A DNA stretch of 34,132 nucleotides from NCBI GenBank assembly GCA_030832085.1, contig JAURJU010000035.1:1-34132 (forward strand). Direction: 5' to 3'. Of the stretch, positions 7,441 through 14,486 are shown in pieces (within the stretch, counting starts at the first letter, position 1; each line of letters opens with the position of its first letter). The notes under the pieces are model-generated. The model saw only the letters and a list, made by a program, of their open reading frames with translations. It did no database searches and was not told the origin of the DNA. The DNA comes from Chitinophagales bacterium (lineage in GTDB: Bacteria; Bacteroidota; Bacteroidia; Chitinophagales; Chitinophagaceae). The position numbers and the translations under genes are program-made.

Positions 7441-8717
7441 TTGCAATCGTTCAACCCTCTGGCATTGAAGGGTCCATTCGTGCTCCACGGTCCAAAAGCG
7501 ACATGCAAAGGGCTTGTGCTGCAGCATTGCTTCACCAGGGAACCACGCATATTGTTGATCCCGGAAGAAGCAACGATGATCAGGCGGCCATGGATGTGGT
7601 AGCCAAACTAGGTGCAACAGTAACTGATCATGGAGATGCCATCTCTATTCAAAGCCGGGGCGTAGATCCAGTTTCACGTGAAATCAATTGTGGTGAAAGT
7701 GGCTTGGGCATCAGGATGTTTTCACCCATCGCTGCAATGAGTGCCAGGGAATTGAGCATTTCTGGGACAGGATCTCTTTTGAAAAGGCCCATGGATTTTT
7801 TTGATGCCATATTCCCTCAACTGGGCATTTTCATTTCGTCCAATGCAGGGAAACTGCCCTTGGTCATCAAAGGCCCGTTGCAGCCCAGTTCTATAGAAGT
7901 TGATGGGAGCTTGAGTTCACAGTTCCTCACAGGTTTGCTGATGGCTTATTCTGCTTCAGGTGCAAACGGGGTCACCATAAAGGTCAAAGACCTTAAGAGT
8001 AAACCCTATATTGATCTTACCCTTGGCGTCTTGAAGTCGTTTGGAATGAAACCGCCTTTGGTGGACAATTACGAAAATTTCACTTTCGAAGCAGCGCAAC
8101 ATCTGCAGCCTGTTGGCGACATTACCTATCGTGTAGAAGGCGATTGGAGTGGTGCTGCATTTTTGTTTGTGGCTGCTGCCATAGCAGGAAACGTTTCCAT
8201 CCAGGGCATGAGGGCCGATTCTGTGCAGGCAGACATTAAAATCCTGGAGGCAATAAAAGATGCTGGCGCCAGCTTACAATTCAAGGAGGGCATTTACCTT
8301 GTTGGGCCCGCTGCGCTAAAGGCTTTCAGTTTTGATGCAACAGAATGCCCTGATCTTTTTCCGCCATTGGTTGCACTTGCAGCTTATTGCAACGGTATTA
8401 CAAGGATCAAAGGCGCCAATCGCCTGACCCACAAAGAAAGCAACAGGGCACTGACCCTCCAGGATGTATTCGGAAGAATGGGCGTTAAAATAGAATTGGA
8501 AGGGGATATGATGATTGTGCATGGCGGCCTTCCTTTGAAAGCTGCAAGGGTCCACTCACACCATGACCACCGCATTGCAATGGCAGCCGCTGTTGCGGCA
8601 CTTCGTGCCGATGGGGAAGTGGTGATTGATGATGCTGAGGCCATCGACAAATCATACCCCGATTTTTATGAACACATGCAATCTCTTGGCGCATCCATAG
8701 CATTACAAACGCAATAA
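7437..8717 (+). CDS. aroA: 5-enolpyruvylshikimate-3-phosphate synthase
   Basis: Transfers the enolpyruvyl group of PEP to shikimate 3-phosphate, the sixth step of the chorismate pathway. It has 426 residues and the two-domain repeat architecture of the family. Visible signatures: APRSKSDMQR (15-24, the substrate-binding Lys20), CGESGLGIRM (85-94, replacing the classical GNAGTAMRP loop), GSLSSQFLTGLL, and HSHHDHRIAMAAAV near the C-terminus. The altered loop keeps the Gly that matches E. coli G96 and the Arg, but has other residues at the T97 and P101 positions. Its start overlaps the aroB stop, and aroC follows 9 nt downstream. Confidence 0.94.
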   Translation: MIAIVQPSGIEGSIRAPRSKSDMQRACAAALLHQGTTHIVDPGRSNDDQAAMDVVAKLGATVTDHGDAISIQSRGVDPVSREINCGESGLGIRMFSPIAAMSARELSISGTGSLLKRPMDFFDAIFPQLGIFISSNAGKLPLVIKGPLQPSSIEVDGSLSSQFLTGLLMAYSASGANGVTIKVKDLKSKPYIDLTLGVLKSFGMKPPLVDNYENFTFEAAQHLQPVGDITYRVEGDWSGAAFLFVAAAIAGNVSIQGMRADSVQADIKILEAIKDAGASLQFKEGIYLVGPAALKAFSFDATECPDLFPPLVALAAYCNGITRIKGANRLTHKESNRALTLQDVFGRMGVKIELEGDMMIVHGGLPLKAARVHSHHDHRIAMAAAVAALRADGEVVIDDAEAIDKSYPDFYEHMQSLGASIALQTQ

Positions 8718-8726
8718 TTTCAATCC

Positions 8727-9722
8727 ATGAACCATTTTGGTAAATTGTTTTCGGTAAATATTTTTGGAGAATCCCATGGTGAAAGTGTTGGTGTGGTGAT
8801 AGATGGTTGTCCTGCAGGTATGCCACTTGCCGTTGAAGATTTTATCATTGATACAGAAAGGCGCAAAGGTGGAACCCAAAAAGGAACGACACCCCGCCAG
8901 GAGGAAGACCTTCCTTTTTTTAAAAGTGGAGTTTTCAATGGTAAAACCACTGGCGCTCCTTTGACATTGCTGTTTGAAAATAAAAATACAAGGTCAGGCG
9001 ACTACGAGAAACAGCGTGCTGTACCAAGGCCAGGGCATGCAGATTTTGTAGCCCACAAAAAATATGGAGGATTTGAGGATTTTAGGGGTGGTGGCCATTT
9101 CAGCGGACGTCTCACCCTTTGTCTTGTGGCAGCAGGTGTTGTGGCAAAAAAAATATTGAGAACGGTTACCGTCGTTGCTGACATCACTTCGATTGGAGGG
9201 GAGCCTGGAACAGAAAAGGGCTTGCAAAAGGCCATTGAAAACAAAGATTCTGTAGGTGGAATTGTAGAGTGCAGGGTCAATGGACTTCCACTTGGGTTGG
9301 GAGAGCCGTTCTTTGATTCTGTGGAATCGCTCATTGCACATGCTGTTTTTGCCATTCCTGCGGTTCGAGGAATTGAATTTGGCACCGGCTTCAAGGCCGC
9401 AGACATGTTTGGAATTGATCACAATGATGCCATCGAAAATGCATCAGGCAAAACATCCACCAATCATGCAGGTGGAATCGTTGGTGGCATTACCAATGGA
9501 AATGAATTGGTGTTCAGGATCGCCATCAAGCCAACCTCATCTACCCCAAAGGATCAATTTACCTACAACTGGGAATCTGACCAGATGGAAGCATTTGCTG
9601 TAAGGGGCCGGCATGACCTTTGCATCGCATTGCGCGTTCCTCCAGTATTGGAAGCCACAACTGCAATTGTTTTGGTTGATCTGATGTTGCGCGAGCAAAT
9701 GATAAAAAGGGTATATTCATAG
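8727..9722 (+). CDS. aroC: Chorismate synthase
   Basis: Makes chorismate from EPSP by anti-1,4-elimination, using reduced FMN as a non-consumed cofactor. It has 331 residues, shorter than the roughly 360 of E. coli AroC. Signatures: FGESHGESVGVVIDG (13-27), RPGHADF, FRGGGHFSGRLT (in place of the classical GGRSSAR, a variant I associate with Bacteroides and Clostridia enzymes), NHAGGIVGGITNG and the C-terminal RGRHDLC. It completes the chorismate steps in this operon. The genes for dehydroquinase, shikimate dehydrogenase and shikimate kinase are not in the window. Confidence 0.95.
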   Translation: MNHFGKLFSVNIFGESHGESVGVVIDGCPAGMPLAVEDFIIDTERRKGGTQKGTTPRQEEDLPFFKSGVFNGKTTGAPLTLLFENKNTRSGDYEKQRAVPRPGHADFVAHKKYGGFEDFRGGGHFSGRLTLCLVAAGVVAKKILRTVTVVADITSIGGEPGTEKGLQKAIENKDSVGGIVECRVNGLPLGLGEPFFDSVESLIAHAVFAIPAVRGIEFGTGFKAADMFGIDHNDAIENASGKTSTNHAGGIVGGITNGNELVFRIAIKPTSSTPKDQFTYNWESDQMEAFAVRGRHDLCIALRVPPVLEATTAIVLVDLMLREQMIKRVYS

Positions 9723-9736
9723 CATAATTCAGATCA

Positions 9737-10036
9737 ATGAGCCTTATCTATCACATAACTACCGCTGAAGCATGGTCCGCGGCCAAAACTTCTGGAGCCT
9801 ATGTTTCCCCATCCCTGAAGGAAGAGGGCTTCATCCATTGCAGTGAAAAGGGGCAAGTGGAAGACATCAAGTCCAGGTTTTATGCAGGCGTTGAAGACCT
9901 TGTTTTACTGACCATAGATACCGAAAAATTGACCAGCCAGCTTATTTTTGAATGGTCTCCTTCCGTCCAAAATACCTTCCCGCACATTTATGGTCCCATC
10001 AATATGGATGCTGTTGTAACGGTGTCGATTTGTTGA
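9737..10036 (+). CDS. DUF952 family protein
   Basis: A 99-residue soluble protein starting MSLIYHITTAEAW and carrying the GFIHCS motif typical of DUF952, with a C-terminal HIYGPIN segment. The family has no established biochemical function that I can state; some members have been compared structurally with ADP-ribosyl-transfer folds. It starts 14 nt after aroC, so it is probably the last gene of the aromatic operon, but nothing in its sequence suggests an aromatic role. Its TGA is separated by a single nucleotide from the stop of the convergent gene. Confidence 0.85.
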   Translation: MSLIYHITTAEAWSAAKTSGAYVSPSLKEEGFIHCSEKGQVEDIKSRFYAGVEDLVLLTIDTEKLTSQLIFEWSPSVQNTFPHIYGPINMDAVVTVSIC

Positions 10037-10037
10037 A

Positions 10038-10745
10038 TCATTGCTCACGGATTGCTTCCAATTGTTTAAAGCCAAGGTCAAGTACTTCGTATTTTCCAGG
10101 ATTAGGCCAGGAATAATGCCACCACTCGGTTTGCAGGCTGTTGAAGCCAAATTTCTCCATGGTTGCCCGGAGCATATCCCTGTTCCTGATCTTTGCTGCA
10201 GCAGGTGTTGTGGAGCCATGGTGGGCAGTATCAGAGAAGTTGTCAAAGCCAGTCGGCATAGCAATCTCCTTCCCGGTCATTGCATCTACCAAGCTCAGGT
10301 CAATGGAAATTCCCCGGTTATGGCCACTGCCATTTGAGGGTTTCGCAACATATCGTTCATCGTGGATAAGATTCCAAAAACGGACGGTGACATGGTAGGG
10401 TCTGTAGGCGTCCCATACTTTGATGGCGAATCCCCTTTGCCTAAGTTCATTGGCCACCATTGCCAATGCCTTTGCGGGCAGTAGTCTCATGTAGGTCTTC
10501 TGTGTGTTTTTGGGATAAAGACGCTGTCCTGTAAAGTTATTTTTGCCGGCATAACGCAGATCATAGACCAGGTCCGGAACAAGTGTTTTCAGTTCAACCA
10601 TTTCGAGTGTTGAATCAATTTTCACCATGTTCAGGAATGTTTTCTTGTCCGAAACCGTCTTCAGACCCCAGGCGGATTTGGTCTGTCCAACTGTTACTGT
10701 TGCCCAAAAAATAAAAAGAATTGAAATGGTTGTTTTGTTGTTCAA
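10038..10745 (-). CDS. D-Ala-D-Ala dipeptidase, VanX-like (M15D)
   Basis: A 235-residue secreted or periplasmic zinc peptidase. An N-terminal signal peptide (about residues 1-20, cleaved after VTVGQ) precedes a VanX/DdpX-type domain. The active-site set is complete: R115 (DAYRPY), Zn ligands H142 and D149 in SGHNRGISIDLSLVD, catalytic E207 and Zn ligand H210 in EWWH. These enzymes hydrolyse D-Ala-D-Ala or related cell-wall dipeptides; in bacteria without a van cluster they are usually linked to peptidoglycan salvage rather than to vancomycin resistance, and no van genes are present here. The best start is a TTG at 10745: an in-frame stop lies shortly upstream and the next ATG would remove the signal peptide. 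No clear consensus promoter was found. Confidence 0.9.
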   Translation of the reverse strand: MNNKTTISILFIFWATVTVGQTKSAWGLKTVSDKKTFLNMVKIDSTLEMVELKTLVPDLVYDLRYAGKNNFTGQRLYPKNTQKTYMRLLPAKALAMVANELRQRGFAIKVWDAYRPYHVTVRFWNLIHDERYVAKPSNGSGHNRGISIDLSLVDAMTGKEIAMPTGFDNFSDTAHHGSTTPAAAKIRNRDMLRATMEKFGFNSLQTEWWHYSWPNPGKYEVLDLGFKQLEAIREQ

Positions 10746-10855
10746 GTTAAAATGGTTGAATCAGGGTGTCATGATTAAATTGATGAAAATCAATGCTGCT
10801 TGTTCGGTCCTGCCAATAAATGCGCTAAACCGGCCATAGTCTTGGCCAGAAGCGG

Positions 10856-10863
10856 TAACTTTG
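10856..10863 (+). promoter_or_regulatory. -7 promoter element (TAACTTTG) of the RlpA-like gene
   Basis: TAACTTTG is an exact TAnnTTTG match and ends 21 nt before the ATG at 10885. No well-spaced -33 TTTG is visible. Confidence 0.45.
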
Positions 10864-10884
10864 TGTTTTACAAAAGCTGTCTGC

Positions 10885-11304
10885 ATGTCCTTAAAGTTCA
10901 ACAAAATTATCGTTTCCCTGATCATGACCTTGTTTTTTGTGTTCATGGTTGTTGAATCAGGCGCACAAGGAAAGACAAATTTTCGCAAGCTTGCCCCTTT
11001 GGACAGTGCTGAGGGGTATGCCAGTTTTTATTCGAATAAATTCATAGGCAAAAAAACAGCCAATGGAGAGGTGTTTAGCCAGCAGAAATTGACCTGTGCG
11101 CACAATACCCATCCCATGGGTACATTTTTGACTGTTACAAACCTCAAAAATGGTAAAACCGTCGTAGTAAGGGTAAATGATCGACTGCACCACAGGAATC
11201 CCCGGATCATCGACTTATCAAGATCCGCAGCGGAAAAGTTGGATTTCAAGGGTGGCGGTGTGATCAAGGTAAGGGTTGAAGTGCTGAAAAAGGGCCAATT
11301 GTGA
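10885..11304 (+). CDS. RlpA-like septal ring lytic transglycosylase (double-psi beta-barrel)
   Basis: A 139-residue exported protein. The signal peptide runs to about residue 28 (ends VVESGAQ). The mature part is one double-psi beta-barrel domain with the RlpA pattern: GYASFYSNKFIGKKTANGE, LTCAHNTHPMGT, VRVNDRLHHRNPRIIDLS and a final strand VIKVRVEVL. RlpA proteins cleave glycan strands lacking stem peptides and often act at the division septum. No lipobox Cys and no C-terminal SPOR domain are present, so this is a minimal version. The start at 10885 fits both the signal peptide and the -7 box at 10856; an upstream in-frame TTG at 10861 lies inside that box. Confidence 0.88.
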   Translation: MSLKFNKIIVSLIMTLFFVFMVVESGAQGKTNFRKLAPLDSAEGYASFYSNKFIGKKTANGEVFSQQKLTCAHNTHPMGTFLTVTNLKNGKTVVVRVNDRLHHRNPRIIDLSRSAAEKLDFKGGGVIKVRVEVLKKGQL

Positions 11305-11354
11305 TTATTATTCGCAAATACCAATAATTATTTTAAGATTCAACTCTCACCGAC

Positions 11355-11362
11355 TATTTTTG
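11355..11362 (+). promoter_or_regulatory. -7 promoter element (TATTTTTG)
   Basis: TATTTTTG is an exact TAnnTTTG match ending 23 nt before the ATG at 11386. A T-rich TTTT lies 20 nt upstream, where a -33 TTTG would be expected. Confidence 0.5.
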
Positions 11363-11385
11363 TTATACTCAAAACTATACTGTTT

Positions 11386-11976
11386 ATGAAAAAGGTGTTA
11401 TTTTTTATTTTTACCATGGCTCTGCTGCAATCAGGTTTTGCACAATCAAAAGATTCCAATAAAAAAGGCAAGCAATTGGGTATCCATTTCACTGGCCATG
11501 ATTTTACGACTGCATCCGAACTTAACTCCAATGGCATGTCTTTTGTCTTGGCAGGCAAACAGTGGCGCAATTTTGATAGGAAAAGAGTAGGGATGGCGAT
11601 TTCTTACACTGAAGGCCTGAATGATCATCTTGACTTCAATGCAAGACTTGGGATGTCTGATGTAGAATATACATTGTCCAATAAGCCTTTTGCAACCAGT
11701 CAAGGTTCAAAAACTTTTTTTGAGCTGGATGCCAACCTGTTCATGAAGTTGTTGACAGACAAGCACATTGTTTCTCCGTTTCTTTCATTGGGTGCTGGCG
11801 CTTCAGCATGGAAAGGGTACTATGCGGCATATATCCCTACAGGAGTTGGGCTTCAGTTCAATATTTTCGATGAAACTTTTTTTATTTTGCAAAGCCAGTA
11901 CAGGATTCCGGTAACTGGAAATGCAGCCAACCATCTCTTTTTCAGTGTTGGTTTCAGCGCAGTGCTTGACAAATAA
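11386..11976 (+). CDS. Outer-membrane beta-barrel protein, unknown function
   Basis: A 196-residue protein with a signal peptide (MKKVLFFIFTMALLQSGFAQ, 1-20) and a mature region made of alternating hydrophobic and polar residues, with many Gly and aromatic residues. Segments such as GVGLQFNIFDETFFILQSQYRIPV and the C-terminal HLFFSVGFSAVL look like transmembrane beta-strands of a small OmpW/OmpA-like barrel of about 8 strands. I do not recognise a named family. It is a single gene with its own -7 element, ending at a terminator shared with the convergent PBP gene. Confidence 0.8.
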   Translation: MKKVLFFIFTMALLQSGFAQSKDSNKKGKQLGIHFTGHDFTTASELNSNGMSFVLAGKQWRNFDRKRVGMAISYTEGLNDHLDFNARLGMSDVEYTLSNKPFATSQGSKTFFELDANLFMKLLTDKHIVSPFLSLGAGASAWKGYYAAYIPTGVGLQFNIFDETFFILQSQYRIPVTGNAANHLFFSVGFSAVLDK

Positions 11977-12003
11977 AGCATCAGATAAAAAATATAACAT
12001 GAG

Positions 12004-12027
12004 AAGGCCTGGAATTTTCCAGGCCTT
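12004..12027. terminator. Bidirectional terminator between convergent genes
   Basis: AAGGCCTGGAA (12004-12014) pairs perfectly with TTCCAGGCCTT (12017-12027). The plus-strand tail is T-rich (TTTCTTATTG, then TTTTTT). On the minus strand the tail is less T-rich. It sits between the stops at 11976 and 12030. Confidence 0.8.
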
Positions 12028-12029
12028 TC

Positions 12030-14441
12030 TTATTGTTTTTTCCCAAAGACCCGCTTCAGGAGACCACCTCTTTTTTTAGCAGTGCTGTCCTCTTTTCTCT
12101 CAGGTTGAATGTTCTCCTTCACTGGAGCCGGAACAACCTTTGGTACTTCTTTTGTTTTTGCCGGGTCCTCAAATTTTTGTGATTCTGTCACTACTTTTTC
12201 CTTGCCATCACTGATGGGAATCTCAATATATTCTCCAGACTTGTTGCCATCTTCACCCTCAACGGGGAGCAGCTCTTCAGATGCTGCAGCCTGGTTGTAG
12301 TCGAAAATAATTTCATTTTGCATGCTTGCAGGCGGAATAAACGCAGCACCTGGGTCAATGTTGAGGCTTTTATCGTTAAATACTTGCTGGTAGTAATATG
12401 CCCATGCCGGCATCGCCATCTGAGCCCCCCCAGATGTATAGAGCATCCTGAGGAAAGGATCATCGCAGCCTACCCATACACCCGACAGCAGCTGCGGGCT
12501 GAAGCCGATGAACCATCCATCTGCATTGTCATTGGTTGTTCCAGTTTTACCGGCAATTTGACCACTGATGCCATAGGCACCCCTGAGTGAACTCCCTGTT
12601 CCAAAATCCACCACACCTTGCAGCATTTTGGTCATGATATAGGCTTCACTTTCGCTGATAACCTCTTTGGACTCTGACCGGAATGAGGCAAGTACATTGC
12701 CGTTTCTGTCTTCAATCCTGCTGATGAAATATGGCTTTACATTGAATCCTCTTCCTGGGAACATGCTGTATGCCTGCACCATTTCAAACAAGGAAAGGTC
12801 CGCAGAGCCCAATGCAATGGAAGGATAGGGGGGTATTTTACTGACAATGCCACACTGTTTGGCAAAATCAACTGTACGCTGAACACCCAACTGGTTGATC
12901 AGAAAAACAGCGCCTGGATTTTTGGAATAGGCCAAACAAACCGCCATCGGACCACCTGTGCCATCAATCATTTTTCCACCCATGTTGATGGGCCCTCCCG
13001 GGAAAACCGATTCTGGTTTGTATCCATTCATCACTCCCAAGGTATAGAGGATGGGCTTGAACGTTGATCCTACTTGCCTTTTCGTTTTAATGTTGACATG
13101 GTCAAACTTGAAGCGCCTAAAGTTGCTTCCTCCTACCCACGCTTTGACTTCGCCAGTTTGCGGGTCCATAGAAAGCAATCCAATCTGCATGATTTGCTTG
13201 TGGTACCGGATGGAGTCTATGGGGGACATCATGGTATCTGTCTCCCGCTTTTCATTCCATGAAAAAATTTTCATTTTTACAGGTTCCATGAAGGATTTTC
13301 TGATCTCCTCTTCATCCAATCCATCATCCTTGAGATTTCTCCACCGATCAGATTGCTTCATGGCATTGGTCAGTACGGCCTTGCCTTCCGGGCTTTTCCA
13401 GGTTGATCCATCCTTGATGTTGTATTGGCTGCTGAAAACCTTTTGCAGGTTCTGCATGTGGCGGTATACTGCAATCTCAGCATACTCCTGCATTTTGGGA
13501 TTGATGGTGGTGAATATTTTCAATCCATCCTTGTAAATATCATAGGGCTCTCCAGTTGCGGGATTTTCGTTTTCCTTGCACCAGTTTTTAAGTTCTTCCC
13601 TGAGCACTTCCCTGAAATAGGGCGCAATACCGGAATTCTCATCCAGTTTTTGGTATTTCAACTGAATTGGAGCAATCTTGATGGCACGGGCTTCTTCTTT
13701 TGTCAGCACATCATTCCTAACCATTTGGTCTATGACCGTATTGCGCCTGGCCATGGCTGCTTTGGGATTTCTCCTAGGGTTGTAACGGGTGCTTCCCTTT
13801 AGCAAGCCAACCAATACAGCAGCTTCCTCAACCGCAAGCTGACCTGGTTCTTTTTGAAAGTATGTTTTTGCTGCATTTCGGATTCCATAGGTTTCATCCC
13901 CATAGTTCACCATGTTGAGGTAGAGCGTAATGATTTCCTCTTTTGTCAGGTTGCTTTCAAGGCGGATGGCAACAATCCACTCCTTGAGTTTTTCGATGAT
14001 CCGGGTTACACTTTTGCTGCTTTGCTGTCCAAGCAATGCCTTGGCAGTTTGTTGTGTGATGGTGCTTGCCCCGCCCTCGCTGCCAAGGAAAATAATCGCA
14101 CGCAGCAGGCTTTTGATGTCAATTCCAGAGTGATCGTAAAATCGCTCGTCTTCAGTTGAAACCAGGGCCCTGATGACATTTGGGGATATATCCTGGTATT
14201 TGACATTGATCCTGTCTTTCAGGTAGAATTTCCCCATCATGGTCCCGTCATCTGCATATATTTCAGAGGAGGACATCATGGAAGGGTTTTCGAGTTCCTC
14301 TATGGATGGGAGTTTCCCAAACAGTCCAACATAAATGAGCAATATGATCAAGAAAACAGCACTCCAAGCATAGAGGAAAATCTTCCAAAAAATCCTTACC
14401 GGCTTGGAAACATTGGCGTTCATTTTCGGATTACCTGTCAT
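12030..14441 (-). CDS. Penicillin-binding protein 1A-type peptidoglycan synthase
   Basis: A class A bifunctional PBP of 803 residues. It has a short cytoplasmic tail, one membrane anchor (about 18-42), and a GT51 glycosyltransferase domain with catalytic E97 in TEDERFYDHSGID and GGASTITQQ (123-131). The transpeptidase domain carries all three penicillin-binding motifs: S459-T-F-K462, S506-K-N508 and K632-T-G634. It polymerises lipid II and cross-links peptides in the periplasm. The C-terminal 90 or so residues are a Pro/Glu/Lys-rich low-complexity tail ending in a basic cluster (RGGLLKRVFGKKQ). It lies 45 nt downstream of the PorW/SprE-like gene on the same strand and is probably co-transcribed with it. 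Confidence 0.94.
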   Translation of the reverse strand: MTGNPKMNANVSKPVRIFWKIFLYAWSAVFLIILLIYVGLFGKLPSIEELENPSMMSSSEIYADDGTMMGKFYLKDRINVKYQDISPNVIRALVSTEDERFYDHSGIDIKSLLRAIIFLGSEGGASTITQQTAKALLGQQSSKSVTRIIEKLKEWIVAIRLESNLTKEEIITLYLNMVNYGDETYGIRNAAKTYFQKEPGQLAVEEAAVLVGLLKGSTRYNPRRNPKAAMARRNTVIDQMVRNDVLTKEEARAIKIAPIQLKYQKLDENSGIAPYFREVLREELKNWCKENENPATGEPYDIYKDGLKIFTTINPKMQEYAEIAVYRHMQNLQKVFSSQYNIKDGSTWKSPEGKAVLTNAMKQSDRWRNLKDDGLDEEEIRKSFMEPVKMKIFSWNEKRETDTMMSPIDSIRYHKQIMQIGLLSMDPQTGEVKAWVGGSNFRRFKFDHVNIKTKRQVGSTFKPILYTLGVMNGYKPESVFPGGPINMGGKMIDGTGGPMAVCLAYSKNPGAVFLINQLGVQRTVDFAKQCGIVSKIPPYPSIALGSADLSLFEMVQAYSMFPGRGFNVKPYFISRIEDRNGNVLASFRSESKEVISESEAYIMTKMLQGVVDFGTGSSLRGAYGISGQIAGKTGTTNDNADGWFIGFSPQLLSGVWVGCDDPFLRMLYTSGGAQMAMPAWAYYYQQVFNDKSLNIDPGAAFIPPASMQNEIIFDYNQAAASEELLPVEGEDGNKSGEYIEIPISDGKEKVVTESQKFEDPAKTKEVPKVVPAPVKENIQPERKEDSTAKKRGGLLKRVFGKKQ

Positions 14442-14486
14442 GGGGTAAAGCTAAATAAAAGGACTGTCTTTAAAGGAAAGGAAAGC

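Noticed and set aside
8994-9422. 142-codon open frame on the minus strand
   Set aside because: Antisense to the conserved part of aroC with no family resemblance and no promoter.
10038-10745. Vancomycin resistance gene vanX
   Set aside because: The active site is VanX-like but there are no vanH/vanA-like or vanRS-like neighbours and the protein is exported; a cell-wall dipeptidase role is more likely.
10780-10793. TTGATGAAAATCAA inverted repeat as an operator
   Set aside because: A 5-bp AT-rich stem with a GAAA loop is expected by chance, and neither promoter position nor a second copy supports a regulatory role.
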